Assembly (NCBI GenBank): GCA_903902745.1
Contig: CAIUWA010000011.1
Location: forward strand, 1-64,000
Origin: an uncultured Opitutia bacterium
Lineage (GTDB): Bacteria; Verrucomicrobiota; Verrucomicrobiia; Opitutales; Opitutaceae
Direction: 5' to 3'
DNA length: 64,000 nt
The position numbers and the translations under genes were made by a program. Below are positions 41,779 to 53,042 of this stretch, piece by piece (within the stretch, counting starts at the first letter, position 1; the number at the start of each line of letters is the position of its first letter). The notes under the pieces are model-generated. The model saw only the letters and a program-made list of their open reading frames with translations, was not told the origin of the DNA and made no database searches.

Positions 41779-44244
41779 ATTCCATGCCTTCGTCAGGACC
41801 GGCCGCATGCCCAGGCCCACGATCGCCAGGGTGGCCAGTGAACTTGCCGGCATGAGGATCGCGGCGACGAGCGGGTTCACCCGGCCCGCGACAGCCAAGC
41901 CCACGACCAGCAGGTTGTAGGCGATCGAGAAGCACAGGATCACCGTCTGCGTGCGCCGGCGCACCGCGTTGATCTCGAACAGCGCGCGGATGCCACTGAT
42001 GCCGCGACCGAGGTAATAGAAATCCGCCTTTTGCTCGAGCACGCCGCGGTGGATCACTGGCGTGCCCCGGCAGAGCGCGCGGTCGAACGCGAGGCTGTCG
42101 TTGGCCCCGTCGCCCAGCATCAGGACTTCATCCGCCCCCTCCCGCATGAGCCAGTCCGCCTTGCCCTGCGGAGTGAGTTCGCCCTGCGCGCGGTCCGCCG
42201 GCAACCCGAGGTCGATCGCGAGCGCGGCGACTTTTTCGCGCTGGTCACCGCTCAGGATGAACGCCGGCAAGCCCCGCGCCGCCAGGGACGCAATTTCCCC
42301 CCGGGCATCCGGCCGCGCCGTGTCCGCAAACCAAAACCGCGCCACTACTGCGCCATCGCAGGCCAGCACCACTTCACCCCCGGAGGTTTTTTTCACGTAA
42401 TCCGTGAAAAGCGGCTTGGGGTCGTCCGTGATCCAGCCGGGGCGGCCGAGGGTCCAGTCGCCGCCGTTGGCGGTGGTGAGTTCGACCCCGAAGCCGACGG
42501 TCTCGCGGATTTCACCCTCCGCCGCGAGGCCGGCGCCGTCCGCCAGCAGTTGCTCGCAGAGGCTCTGGCTGACGGGGTGGGGGTTGTCCTGGACGAGCGC
42601 GAGGAGGGCGGAGCGCGCCGCCGGATCGAGCGCGCACAGCATCTCCGGGTTCTTCAGCACGGGGTTTTCCAAGGTGAGGGTGCCGGTCTTGTCAAAGACG
42701 AGCTTCCGCACGCGCGCCAGTTTCGCCCACAGGTCGCCGTCGCGTACGAACACGCCGTGCCGGCGCGCCGCCACGGTCGCAATTTCGTCCGCCAGCGGAA
42801 ACGCGAGGCCGATGGCGCAGGGGCAGGAGACCACGAGCACCGCGGTGACTACGGACCAAGTGCGCAAGGCGTCACCCGTCACCCACCACCAGCCCAAGCC
42901 CGCCAGCACGGCGGCGGCCATGATGCCGATGAGATAGCCACGGATGATTTTTTCGAGGAAGACCTGCCGCCAGCCGGGGCGTGGCGCGGGGGCGAGCAAT
43001 TGGGCGAGCAGCGATTCGTTCCAGACCTGCAGGGCCACGAGCCGGATTTCCCCGCGGGCGAGGCTGACCGCGCCCCCAGGCACCCGCGACCCGACACGGA
43101 ACATCCGCGGCTCCGCCTCGCCGTTGATCGACGCCAGGGAAAAGGCGGCGGCCTCCGTTTCCAGCCGGGACTCGACCGGCACGGTCTGGCCGGGGCCGAC
43201 CAGGAAGGCTGCGCCTTTCCGCAGACCCTCGGGCGTGACTTCGCGGATGGATCCGTCGCCGGCAGCCACGCGCACCATCCGCGGCTTTGGCTGCTGCTGG
43301 AGCAGGCGCCGCCGGTTGCGCTCGACCGCGGCGACCTGCGCCCAGCGGCCGACGAGCATCAGCAGGATGAACGAGGAGACGAAGTCGAAATAGACGAACC
43401 GCTCCTCGCCCGCCAGCCAGCCATAGAGCGAGCCCGCGTAGGCGCCGGTGAGGCCGAGGGCGATGGGCAGGTCGATGTGCATCACGCCCTCGCGCAGCGC
43501 GCGCACGGCGCGGCTCAGGAAATAGCTGCCGCCGACGAGCAGGCTGAGTGTGCCGAAGACCAGCGAGAGCACGCCGAACAGCCGGGCATATTCAAACGTG
43601 CGCTCCATCCCAAAATACGTGGGCAGGGTGTAGAGCATCACGTTCATCGCGAACGCCGCGCACAACCCGATGCGCTTCACCAGGCCGCGGCTCTCGGGTT
43701 CGGCCGTGTCCGCTCCCGCGGGGCCAGCGAGATAGCCAAAGGCCTGCAGTTTGCGCGCGAAATCCGCCGCGGAGAACTCCCCGCGCACCCAGCGCAGGCG
43801 CATCGTGCCGAGCTGGGCGTTGACCGTGATGTCCCGCGCGCCCGGCTGCTGCTGGAAGAGCCGCTCGATCAGCCAGACGCAGCCCGCGCAGGAAATGCCC
43901 TGGACATCGAGGGTGAGCTCCGGAATCCGGGGGCTCGGTGTGGCGGTCTCAGCCTCCCGCTGGGCCGTCCCGAGCCAGGCATAATCGCGCGGCTGGAAGA
44001 CCGCAGCATCCGCCGGCGTGGTGAGGGTGTCCTTGATCCGGTAGTATCCGGCCAGCCCGTGCTCATTCACGAGTCGGTAAACGTAAGCACAACCCGCGCA
44101 GCAGAAACCCGACTCCACCATGCGCGCATCGACGAGCGACGCGCCGCAGTGCCGGCAGGCCGGAGTGGCGCGGTGCTTCGGTCCGCGTCCAAGGGGTGCC
44201 AGCGTTGGCTCAAGCACGGCGGCACTGGTTGGGGTCGCGCTCAT
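41776..44244 (-). CDS. ccoI: Cu(I)-translocating P-type ATPase of cbb3 oxidase assembly (CcoI/FixI)
   Basis: 822 aa. The N-terminal Cys-rich zinc-finger-like segment (CRHCGASLVDARMVESGFCC, then CAYVYRLVNEHG) and the HMA domain with GISCAGCVWLIERL are the FixI signature. The P-type core has SCPCAIGLAFP, DKTGTLT, NPHPVSQSL and GDGANDSLAF; the TGE actuator loop reads INGEAEP. CcoI delivers copper for the CuB centre of the cbb3 oxidase. It is the last gene of the operon and its ATG lies one base before the stop of the SafE-like gene. Confidence 0.95.
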   Translation of the reverse strand: MSATPTSAAVLEPTLAPLGRGPKHRATPACRHCGASLVDARMVESGFCCAGCAYVYRLVNEHGLAGYYRIKDTLTTPADAAVFQPRDYAWLGTAQREAETATPSPRIPELTLDVQGISCAGCVWLIERLFQQQPGARDITVNAQLGTMRLRWVRGEFSAADFARKLQAFGYLAGPAGADTAEPESRGLVKRIGLCAAFAMNVMLYTLPTYFGMERTFEYARLFGVLSLVFGTLSLLVGGSYFLSRAVRALREGVMHIDLPIALGLTGAYAGSLYGWLAGEERFVYFDFVSSFILLMLVGRWAQVAAVERNRRRLLQQQPKPRMVRVAAGDGSIREVTPEGLRKGAAFLVGPGQTVPVESRLETEAAAFSLASINGEAEPRMFRVGSRVPGGAVSLARGEIRLVALQVWNESLLAQLLAPAPRPGWRQVFLEKIIRGYLIGIMAAAVLAGLGWWWVTGDALRTWSVVTAVLVVSCPCAIGLAFPLADEIATVAARRHGVFVRDGDLWAKLARVRKLVFDKTGTLTLENPVLKNPEMLCALDPAARSALLALVQDNPHPVSQSLCEQLLADGAGLAAEGEIRETVGFGVELTTANGGDWTLGRPGWITDDPKPLFTDYVKKTSGGEVVLACDGAVVARFWFADTARPDARGEIASLAARGLPAFILSGDQREKVAALAIDLGLPADRAQGELTPQGKADWLMREGADEVLMLGDGANDSLAFDRALCRGTPVIHRGVLEQKADFYYLGRGISGIRALFEINAVRRRTQTVILCFSIAYNLLVVGLAVAGRVNPLVAAILMPASSLATLAIVGLGMRPVLTKAWN

Positions 44245-44245
44245 G

Positions 44246-44941
44246 TCAGAAGCACAGCAAGGCCGCCGGGTCCGGGCCGGCGAAGCCCAGGGTGCCGCGG
44301 AGCCGCCAGCCGATGACGAGCGCGGTGGCCAGCGCCAGCGTGAGCCGCATCCGGCCGAGCCAGAGCGGCGAGAGTTTCGCGCGCACCCAGTGAAATTGCG
44401 ACTGGGCGAGCCAGAGCAGCGGCACCGTGCCGAGCCCGAAGGCCAACATGAACTCCACGCCGCGCAGCGCCGAGCCGGAGAGCAACGCGAGGGTCACGAG
44501 GAAATACAGCGGACCGCACGGGAGCAGCGGCGTGGCCAGTCCGAGCGCGGCCGCGGCCTCGGTGCGCGGGCGGCCGCGGAGCCAGCCCTGGAGTTTCCAG
44601 GCGAAGCGGCCCAGCACGGGCAGTTTCGGAATGAAGCGGTCCCAGCGCAGCGCGAGCGCGACGAAGAACAGCACCATCACCCACGGCAGCCAGCGCAGCG
44701 CGGAGTGCGAGAGCCAGGTGAGCGGTGCGCTCCCGAGTCCGCCGGCGAGCGCGCCCAGCGCGGCATAGCCGGTGAGCCGCGAGAGGTGATACACGGTGCT
44801 CACCGTCCGGGCATCGGCCCGGTCACCCCGCATCGGCATCAGTGCGCAGGCCAGCGGTCCGCACATGCCCGCGCAGTGCAGGCTCGTGATGAGTCCGGCG
44901 ATGAAGGCGGTCGTGGGGGAATTGATGGCGGCGAGTTCCAT
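44246..44941 (-). CDS. Sulfite exporter TauE/SafE-type membrane protein of the cco cluster
   Basis: Start at ATG 44941 (MELAAINSPTTAF; 231 aa). Six or so TM helices begin with AFIAGLITSLHCAGMCGPLA, the CxxxC-bearing first helix typical of the 'heavy-metal transport/biogenesis' SafE proteins found between ccoG/H and ccoI. TPLLPCGPLYFLVTLAL carries a second conserved Cys. A role in copper supply or export during cbb3 assembly is likely from context. It starts five bases after the stop of the 45-aa membrane gene and is translationally linked to ccoI. Confidence 0.88.
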   Translation of the reverse strand: MELAAINSPTTAFIAGLITSLHCAGMCGPLACALMPMRGDRADARTVSTVYHLSRLTGYAALGALAGGLGSAPLTWLSHSALRWLPWVMVLFFVALALRWDRFIPKLPVLGRFAWKLQGWLRGRPRTEAAAALGLATPLLPCGPLYFLVTLALLSGSALRGVEFMLAFGLGTVPLLWLAQSQFHWVRAKLSPLWLGRMRLTLALATALVIGWRLRGTLGFAGPDPAALLCF

Positions 44942-44945
44942 GGGC

Positions 44946-45083
44946 TCAGCGGGCCGGGGCGAGGGGTACCTCGGCGACGGGATGATGCGCGGCGACGACG
45001 AACCACGCCGTCCAGGCCGTGAGCTGCACGGCAAAGGCGGCGAGGACCCAGAGCCAGAGGCGGGAGCGGCGGGGTTTATTCAT
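44946..45083 (-). CDS. 45-aa single-TM protein at the ccoH position
   Basis: It begins at ATG 45083 inside the end of ccoG (8-bp overlap) and ends five bases before the next start. It is a basic N-terminus (MNKPRRSR), one long TM helix (LWLWVLAAFAVQLTAWTAWF) and a short periplasmic tail. FixH/CcoH occupies this place in typical ccoGHIS operons but is about 150 aa with a soluble domain; here only a TM stub remains. Tight packing argues that it is a real gene. Whether it is a reduced CcoH or an unrelated microprotein is open. Confidence 0.7.
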   Translation of the reverse strand: MNKPRRSRLWLWVLAAFAVQLTAWTAWFVVAAHHPVAEVPLAPAR

Positions 45084-46665
45084 GTTCTTGGCCGCGGCCA
45101 TGATGCTCCGCCTCCTCCTCGCGCAACAGCCGCGCCTCGGGGCCGAGGAATTCCACCTCGCGGGACAACTGGTATTTTCCGTCACGGTCGCGCAACTGCA
45201 CGATGAACTTGAACGGGACGGTGTAGCGCGCCCGGAGCTGCTGCAGGATGAGCGGCCGGACTTCCTCGCCCATGGCGGCGACCACGACGGGCTGCTCAAA
45301 GCCGCTCAGGCGGATGGCTTCCGGCAGTTGCGCCACGGTGAGGACAAAGGTGGCCGGCTCCGGCCGCTTGTTTACGAGGCGGACGAGGAACTGGTTCCGG
45401 ACGGTCTCAGCATCGACGATGTAAGGCGCGCCCGGGATGCGGGTCACGCCGAAGCTGGCGGGGCGTACCGTGGAAAGCGCCCAGGTGGCGACGGCCGCGC
45501 CGATGCCCAGGAGCACGCCATAAAGCAGGGTGCGCGGGCGGAGCCAGCGGGTGGTTCGGCCGGCGAAGGCGTTCTGCGAATCATAGCGGATCAACCCGCG
45601 CGGCCGCTGCAGGCGCGTCATCACGTCGTCGCACGCGTCGATGCAGGCGGTGCAGCCGATGCATTCCATCTGGAGGCCCTGGCGGATGTCGATGCCGGTG
45701 GGGCAGACGTGGACGCAGCGGTTGCAGGCGATGCAGTCGCCGGTGGCGGGAGTCGGAGGACGGAGGACTGAGGACGGAGGACTGAGGACGGAAGCCGGGG
45801 CGGCAAGGACAGAGGATGGAACACGGAGAACAGAGGACGGCTCGGTAACCAGTGCCGCAATTTCCGTTTTCTGTCCTCCGTCCTCCGGCGTCCGGCGTCC
45901 GTCCTCCGTCCTCCGATTCCCCCGCGGTTCGCCGCGCGCCGCGTCGTAGCCGATGACGAGCGAGTGGTCGTCGATCAGGGCGGACTGGATGCGACCGTAG
46001 GGGCAGATGACGATGCAGAGCTGCTCGCGGAACCAGCCGAAATTGAAATACAGCGCGCCGGTGAACACCCCCATGAACACGAACAAGCTCCAATGCTCGC
46101 CGGGGGCGGCGCGCATCATCGCCCAGAGGTCGGGGATCGAGACAAAGTACGCGAGGAACAGGTGCGCGATCACCGCCGAGACGAGCAGGTAGAGCGCGTG
46201 CTTCAGGCCGCGCCGGAGAATTTTCCCGGCGGAGAGCGGCGCCGCGGCCAGCGCCCGGCGGCGGACCGCGTCGCCGTCGATCCAGCGCTCGATGCGGCGG
46301 TAGACGTGGTCTAGAAACACGGTCTGGGGACAGGCCCAGCCGCACCAGATGCGGCCGAGTAGCGCCGTGATAAAGAAAAGCGAAAAGCCCAGGCCGGTGA
46401 TGACGAAGAACAGCAGCCACATGTCCTGCGCCGCGAGTGTGATGCCAAACAGGTGGAAGCGCCGGTTGGCGACGTCGAGAAATACCGCGGGAAAACCACC
46501 GACCCGGATCCACGGCAGCGACAGGTAGAATGCGATCAGCAGCAGGGCCGAGACCCGGCGCGCGAGGGTGAACCGCCCGTGCGTGTCAGCCGGATAAACG
46601 AACGGCCGCGAACCGTCGGCCCGGATCGTGGTGACCTCGTCGAGATTGGGGAGGATGACGGCCAT
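45076..46665 (-). CDS. ccoG: Cytochrome c oxidase accessory protein (polyferredoxin)
   Basis: 529 aa. Several TM helices (ALLLIAFYLSLPWIRVGG; MWLLFFVITGLGFSLFFITA; ALYLLVSAVIAHLFLAYF) flank the conserved RIWCGWACPQTVFLDHVYRR. Two 4Fe-4S motifs (CIACNRCVHVCPTGIDIRQG; CIGCTACIDACDDVM) follow, and the C-terminal IG-like domain comes after a last TM helix. CcoG reduces Cu(II) for cbb3 assembly. Odd feature: about 65 residues between RGEPRGN and ATGDCIACNRC are encoded by an intergenic GGAGGACGGAGGACTGAGG repeat array inserted in frame, making the protein longer than usual. Confidence 0.95.
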   Translation of the reverse strand: MAVILPNLDEVTTIRADGSRPFVYPADTHGRFTLARRVSALLLIAFYLSLPWIRVGGFPAVFLDVANRRFHLFGITLAAQDMWLLFFVITGLGFSLFFITALLGRIWCGWACPQTVFLDHVYRRIERWIDGDAVRRRALAAAPLSAGKILRRGLKHALYLLVSAVIAHLFLAYFVSIPDLWAMMRAAPGEHWSLFVFMGVFTGALYFNFGWFREQLCIVICPYGRIQSALIDDHSLVIGYDAARGEPRGNRRTEDGRRTPEDGGQKTEIAALVTEPSSVLRVPSSVLAAPASVLSPPSSVLRPPTPATGDCIACNRCVHVCPTGIDIRQGLQMECIGCTACIDACDDVMTRLQRPRGLIRYDSQNAFAGRTTRWLRPRTLLYGVLLGIGAAVATWALSTVRPASFGVTRIPGAPYIVDAETVRNQFLVRLVNKRPEPATFVLTVAQLPEAIRLSGFEQPVVVAAMGEEVRPLILQQLRARYTVPFKFIVQLRDRDGKYQLSREVEFLGPEARLLREEEAEHHGRGQEHE

Positions 46666-46668
46666 GGT

Positions 46669-47268
46669 TCATTGGGGTGCTGGCGGCGGGGGTTCGGCGG
46701 GCACCAGCACGATGGGCTCACCCTCCTGGTGGTGGCTGAGGATATAGGCGACGACCTCCGTGATCTTCTTCGGCCCGAGCACGGGACCCCATGGCGGCAT
46801 GCCCTTCGCAAGGACGCCTTTGGTGACAGTGTCGTAAAGCTGGGTCGGCTGGCCGCCATGAATCCATTTTTGGTCGGTCAGGTTCGGGCCGATCGCCGTC
46901 GGGTTCTCGTCCTTGCCGCGCAGGCTGGCGAGGTGGCAGGCGACGCACGTGGAAGTGAAGGTGGCCTTGCCCGCCTCGACGAAGACGGCGTTGCGGCTCA
47001 TCTTCCAGAGGCTGGCTTCGTCGAGGGTGGGCGTGGCAGCGAGCCGGTCGGCCTCGATTCGTGCCATGGCCAGCTCGACGCGTTGCGGGCCGGTGGGGCC
47101 GGCGTGGAACCACTCGTAGTAGGACCAGTAGCCCACCCAGAAAACGATGGTGGCATACAGGGTGAACAGCCACCAGTTCGGGAGACGCTTGTCGTATTCC
47201 CGGATCCCGTCGTAGGTGTGGGGCCGGAGGGCGTCCTCAGTGGGCGTGGTCGGTGGTGTCGGTGTCAT
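46669..47268 (-). CDS. ccoP: cbb3 oxidase subunit III (mono-haem CcoP)
   Basis: Start at ATG 47268 (199 aa). The N-terminal CcoP domain has YDGIREYDKRLPNWWLFTLY followed by a TM helix with the usual W-W-LFxxT pattern. The periplasmic cytochrome c domain has one haem site (STCVACHLASLRG) and an axial Met in GMPPWGP. Classical CcoP has two haems, so this is the shortened, mono-haem form. It passes electrons from soluble cytochrome c to the CcoO part. It overlaps ccoQ by 32 bp and precedes ccoG by 3 bp. Confidence 0.93.
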   Translation of the reverse strand: MTPTPPTTPTEDALRPHTYDGIREYDKRLPNWWLFTLYATIVFWVGYWSYYEWFHAGPTGPQRVELAMARIEADRLAATPTLDEASLWKMSRNAVFVEAGKATFTSTCVACHLASLRGKDENPTAIGPNLTDQKWIHGGQPTQLYDTVTKGVLAKGMPPWGPVLGPKKITEVVAYILSHHQEGEPIVLVPAEPPPPAPQ

Positions 47269-47440
47269 GGCGGGCGGGAGGGGTGGCGGCGGCAAATGGC
47301 AGGTTCGCAAAATGGTCCACTTGCGGGCGCTTCATGCGGAGTGCCCGCCAGCCGATCGTACCATAGATCGACACGGCGGTGATGAAAGCCGCGATGGTGA
47401 AGAGCGCGGCGGAATCTTCGAAGATGAGGCGTTGGAACAT
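47237..47440 (-). CDS. ccoQ: CcoQ/FixQ-like small subunit
   Basis: A 67-aa protein with one TM helix (ALFTIAAFITAVSIYGTIGW) followed by a basic cytoplasmic segment and a His/Asp/Thr-rich tail. Size, topology and position between ccoNO and ccoP match CcoQ, which stabilises the cbb3 complex. It overlaps the start of ccoP. Sequence identity in this family is low, so the name rests mostly on context. Confidence 0.8.
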   Translation of the reverse strand: MFQRLIFEDSAALFTIAAFITAVSIYGTIGWRALRMKRPQVDHFANLPFAAATPPARHDTDTTDHAH

Positions 47441-47481
47441 GGGAAGGAGGCGTGAGGCGGAAGGTGGGAGGCGGCCGGCGA

Positions 47482-49797
<2,316 letters not shown>

Positions 49798-49871
49798 CGG
49801 GCGGAAAATTCAGGGATGGGAAAAAAGACCAAGCGGGCCGGGGAGGGCGGCGCGCCAGGTGCAGGGCGGAT

Positions 49872-50078
49872 TCAGCGGCGGGCCTGATCGTCGGGCGGGA
49901 CGGGAGTGCGAGGGTCCAACGCGGCCCGGGCGAGGCGGGGAGTCTCGTCCGCCAGCGGCAGCAGGGAGTCGTGCGCGGTGCCGCCGGTGCGGCCCCGGGC
50001 GTGCTCGCTCAGGAAAAAGACCACGAAAGTGAAGACCAGGCAGAGGCTGATCGTGAGGGTGAGCGGAATGACGGGCAT
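49872..50078 (-). CDS. ccoS: CcoS-like cbb3 maturation protein
   Basis: A 68-aa protein with one N-terminal TM helix (IPLTLTISLCLVFTFVVFFL) and a short Pro/Arg-rich tail. CcoS proteins are this size and topology and are needed for cofactor insertion into CcoN. In many operons ccoS follows ccoI, whereas here it leads the operon upstream of ccoNO. Sequence signal is modest; context supports the call. Confidence 0.7.
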   Translation of the reverse strand: MPVIPLTLTISLCLVFTFVVFFLSEHARGRTGGTAHDSLLPLADETPRLARAALDPRTPVPPDDQARR

Positions 50079-50090
50079 GGTGGAGGAGGA

Positions 50091-50354
50091 TCAAGGTTTC
50101 ACGGCGGGCACGGCGGAACGCTGGGCCGCGTGGCTGGGTGGAAAATGGACGATGTTGAGCAACGGGGTTCCGGCCTCGCCGTGGCGATGGCGGAGCAGTT
50201 CCGTGGCGGCGTGCCAGAACTCGAGGTCGCGGCCCTCCGGGCGGCCGGCTTCCACCCAGAGGTAGTATGCCTCCTTTTGGATCTCGGTTTCCGCGGGGTC
50301 GGGCCGGGCGAGGGGAGGGTTGGGATTCATGGAATGCGCCTGGTTCAGTTTCAT
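50091..50354 (-). CDS. DUF2934 domain protein at the head of the cco operon
   Basis: Start at ATG 50354 (MKLNQAHS; 87 aa). The DUF2934 core IQKEAYYLWVEAGRPEGRDL, followed by EFWHAATELL, is clear. It lies 12 bp upstream of ccoS on the same strand and so is probably the first gene of the oxidase transcript. A paralogue lies at 34453 next to usp. Function unknown; recurrence beside low-oxygen genes suggests a linked role. Confidence 0.8.
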   Translation of the reverse strand: MKLNQAHSMNPNPPLARPDPAETEIQKEAYYLWVEAGRPEGRDLEFWHAATELLRHRHGEAGTPLLNIVHFPPSHAAQRSAVPAVKP

Positions 50355-50512
50355 GGCGCCCACTTTACCGGACGGGGCCCCAGCCCGCTCCGCAGCCCTT
50401 GGCGGGGAATGGTCATATCTTGTCCTGCGCCAAGAACTGCGCGGCAAAAGATGCGCATGCTTTGCCAAGCTCCGCACAGCCGGCTCGGCGGTCCTCCGGT
50501 ATACTCGCCGCC

Positions 50513-51037
50513 ATGGAACCCGCCCTCGTCCATGCGCTGCAGGAGCGCCGGCCCGACATCCGCGCCCACTGGGAGGCGCTGCTGTGGACGGAGCCGGTGA
50601 ACACGCCGCTGGCCAATCCCGCCATCCTCGTGCGGTTGTTTGATTACACCCTGGACCAGGTGTTTGGCACGCTGCAGGACCAGCCCGCGCCGCGCCGTTC
50701 CGCGCCCGCTCCGGCCTATGCCGCCATCCGCGCGATCTGCACCTGTGACCGCAATCCGCTGCTGGCTTATTTCCTCGCCGGCGAGCAGGCGCTGCTCGAG
50801 ACCCTCGTGCTGCTGGAGGCGTCAGCCCATGGCAAGCAGGACCACGCGGCCACCGAGCTGCACCTGACCATCCGCCGGATTGCCCGCCGCGAGGTCGAAT
50901 CCTTTTGCTCCCTCTGCCAGTACCGCCGGACTACCGCCGACCGGCGAAGGGAAATTCCACGCCGGGAGAACCCCAGCCGCCGCCGGGAGATGTCCGGCAG
51001 TCTCGTGGGCACCTTGGTCTGCGCTCCGCTGACATGA
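50513..51037 (+). CDS. RsbRD-like sensor-type hypothetical protein
   Basis: Start at ATG 50513 (174 aa), divergent from the DUF2934/cco operon. The helical N-terminus LVHALQERRPDIRAHWEALL, followed by RLFDYTLDQVFGTLQ, CTCDRNPLLAYFLAGEQALLE and HLTIRRIARREVESFCSLCQ, resembles the RsbRD_N/globin-like sensor domains found on stress regulators. No output domain follows. Cysteines in ICTCDRN and FCSLCQY may bind a metal. The last 35 residues are basic and degenerate and may reflect read-through into repeat DNA. Confidence 0.65.
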   Translation: MEPALVHALQERRPDIRAHWEALLWTEPVNTPLANPAILVRLFDYTLDQVFGTLQDQPAPRRSAPAPAYAAIRAICTCDRNPLLAYFLAGEQALLETLVLLEASAHGKQDHAATELHLTIRRIARREVESFCSLCQYRRTTADRRREIPRRENPSRRREMSGSLVGTLVCAPLT

Positions 51038-51117
51038 AAATCGCCCTGGGTTGGCGCAGCCCGACTGAGAACGGACCTCCCGGTCCGTCGGCCTCCCGTG
51101 ATCGTCTGGAAGATCGC

Positions 51118-51249
51118 TGGCAGTGGCGCAACGACCGGACCCGGCAGGGCTCACGCGAAGGCGCGAAGGTCGCGTAGGGCGGATCGATTCCCCTTGGATC
51201 GGCTTCGCGGGAAACGATCGGATTTTTGGGGTTTGAAGGGGACTGGCTA
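51118..51249. repeat. 130-bp dispersed repeat, copy B (right of cbb3 cluster)
   Basis: Direct-orientation partner of 41638-41778 at roughly 85% identity by eye. The CTTCGCGGCTTCGCGTGA arm is shortened to CTTCGCGGGAAACG. It ends at the stop codon of the response regulator gene. The two copies bracket a 9.3-kb segment holding ccoI to ccoS, DUF2934 and the RsbRD-like gene. Confidence 0.8.
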
Positions 51250-51251
51250 TT

Positions 51252-51980
51252 TCAATGCCCCTGGCTTTCCGCGCCCTGGGTCTCCACCCAGCGCACGGCA
51301 TGGCGCACGAGGGCCGTGGTGTCCTTCAGGTCCAGCTTCTCCTTGATGTGGCCGCGATGGACGTCGACGGTCTTGGAACTGAGGTGGAGTTGCGCGGCGA
51401 TGTCGCGGGTGCTCTTGCCGGCGCCAATGAGCTGGAAGACCTCGAACTCGCGATCGGTCAGCTGCCCGATCGGGGAGGACGAGCCGCGCGGCGTGCGGTG
51501 GGTGAAGGCCTCCATCATGCGCGCGGCCATCCGCGGGCTCACGTAGACCTCGCCGCGGAGAATCTGGCGGATGGCGGCGAGGAGGTTTTCGCCGCCGGCC
51601 TCCTTCATGATGTAGCCGCGGGCGCCCGCCCGGAGCACGCGCTCGGCGTAGATCGCCTCGTCGTGCATCGAGACGACGAGGATCGCCAGGGCGGGTGCCG
51701 CCGCATGCAGGTCCTTGATGAATTCGAGGCCGCTGCGGCCCGGCATCGTGATGTCGCTGAGCACGAGGTCGGGCTGGCACCGCGCCAGTTCCCGGATCGC
51801 GTCGCCCGGGTTGCCGGCCTCCGCCACGACCTGCAGATCCGCCTGCTGGTTGATCAGCTGGGCGAGTCCCGCCCGCATGAACGGATGATCGTCGACCACC
51901 AGGAGGCGGCGGCGCGCAGATTGGGCCGGAACGGGAGCGGGCCGGGGCGGAGCCGGCGCTTTTTTCAAAGTTTTCTTCAT
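51252..51980 (-). CDS. NarL/FixJ-type response regulator
   Basis: 242 aa with a short Pro/Ala-rich N-terminal tail. The receiver domain (residues about 25-140) has the acidic pair in LLVVDDHPFM, phospho-Asp in DLVLSDITMPG and Lys in YIMKEAGG. The C-terminal LuxR-type HTH is LTDREFEVFQLIGAGKSTRD followed by IAAQLHLSSKTVDVHRGHIK. Its ATG overlaps the stop of the upstream kinase gene by 4 bp, so the pair is coupled and is a probable cognate kinase-regulator pair. It is the DNA-binding output of the four-gene phosphorelay operon. Confidence 0.96.
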   Translation of the reverse strand: MKKTLKKAPAPPRPAPVPAQSARRRLLVVDDHPFMRAGLAQLINQQADLQVVAEAGNPGDAIRELARCQPDLVLSDITMPGRSGLEFIKDLHAAAPALAILVVSMHDEAIYAERVLRAGARGYIMKEAGGENLLAAIRQILRGEVYVSPRMAARMMEAFTHRTPRGSSSPIGQLTDREFEVFQLIGAGKSTRDIAAQLHLSSKTVDVHRGHIKEKLDLKDTTALVRHAVRWVETQGAESQGH

Positions 51981-53035
51981 GACTTGAACGGGAGCTCGCA
52001 GGCAATCGTGACACCTTCGCCACGCTTCGAATGGATGGTGAGCTTGGCGCCGATCACCTTGGCGCGATGCTGCATCACCTCGAGGCCCAGGCCCTGCCGG
52101 TCGCCCGGCTCCTTCGGCAGGCCGGCGCCGTCATCCGCCACTTCCAGCAGCAGCCGGCCGCCTTTTTTTGCGAGCCGGATGGTCACACGGCTCGCGCGGG
52201 CGTGCTTCAGCGCGTTGTTGGTGGCTTCCTGGGCGATGCGGTAGAGTTGGCCGGCCACCGCCGGGTCGGCCAGCGCGACCGGCTCGCGGCATTCAAAGCG
52301 GCAGCGGACGCCGGCGAGCTCGTTCGTGCGCTCTGCCAGTTCCGCCAGGCCGGATTGCAGGGCGTCCGGGCCTTGGCCGAGCGGCACCAGGCCGCGCGAG
52401 AGAAAGCGCGTCTGCGCCACCGCCTCCCGCAACATGCCGCTGATGTTCTCCAGGCGCTCGGACAGCCGGCGATCCTTCCCGGACACGTCGTTCTTCAGCG
52501 CGGCGCACAACAGTTCGATGGCCGTCAACTGCTGTCCGAGGCCGTCGTGCAGGTCGGCCCCGATGCTGTGCCGTTCCCGCTCGCCCACGGCGATCACCTC
52601 GGCCTCCAGGCGCCGGCGCTCGGCCCCGGCGGCGGCCAGCGCCCGCTCCTGCGCGATGGCGCCGAGCGTGCGCTTCACGACCCCGGGAAGGAGGTCGAGC
52701 AGCGCCGTGTTTTTCATCACGTAGTCGAGCGCCCCGTGCTTCATCACCTCGACGGCGACCTTCTCGTCGCCCTGGCCGGTTACGATGATGAACGGCACGG
52801 GTGAGGCCGCCGCGTGCAGCTTTTCCAGCATGGCCAGCGCGTTCACGTCGCGCAGCTTCAAGTCGAGCAGCATCAGGTCGGGCGTGTGCGCGCCGAGCCA
52901 CTTGAGCGCGGCCTGGCCGGACGCCGCCGTGGCGATGTCATGCCCCTCGGCCCGCAGGGCTTCCGCCATGAGGATGAGCAGACCCTCGTCGTCATCGACG
53001 ATCAGGATGCGCGAGGGTGGGGCCGGCGAGGACAC
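51977..53035 (-). CDS. Receiver-histidine kinase (NarX-type, HisKA_3) fusion
   Basis: 352 aa, cytosolic. An N-terminal receiver ([20 protein letters not shown]; phospho-Asp in DLMLLDLKLRD; Lys in DYVMKNTALL) leads through a coiled coil to a HisKA_3 dimerisation domain with the phosphoacceptor in ERHSIGADLHDGLGQQLTAI. HATPase_c follows (QEATNNALKHARA, VADDGAGLP, GLGLEVMQHRAKVI). The receiver on the front makes it a relay or gated kinase responding to the upstream kinase. It overlaps the NarL-type regulator gene (ATGA), its presumed target. Confidence 0.94.
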   Translation of the reverse strand: MSSPAPPSRILIVDDDEGLLILMAEALRAEGHDIATAASGQAALKWLGAHTPDLMLLDLKLRDVNALAMLEKLHAAASPVPFIIVTGQGDEKVAVEVMKHGALDYVMKNTALLDLLPGVVKRTLGAIAQERALAAAGAERRRLEAEVIAVGERERHSIGADLHDGLGQQLTAIELLCAALKNDVSGKDRRLSERLENISGMLREAVAQTRFLSRGLVPLGQGPDALQSGLAELAERTNELAGVRCRFECREPVALADPAVAGQLYRIAQEATNNALKHARASRVTIRLAKKGGRLLLEVADDGAGLPKEPGDRQGLGLEVMQHRAKVIGAKLTIHSKRGEGVTIACELPFKS

Positions 53036-53042
53036 GGTGGGA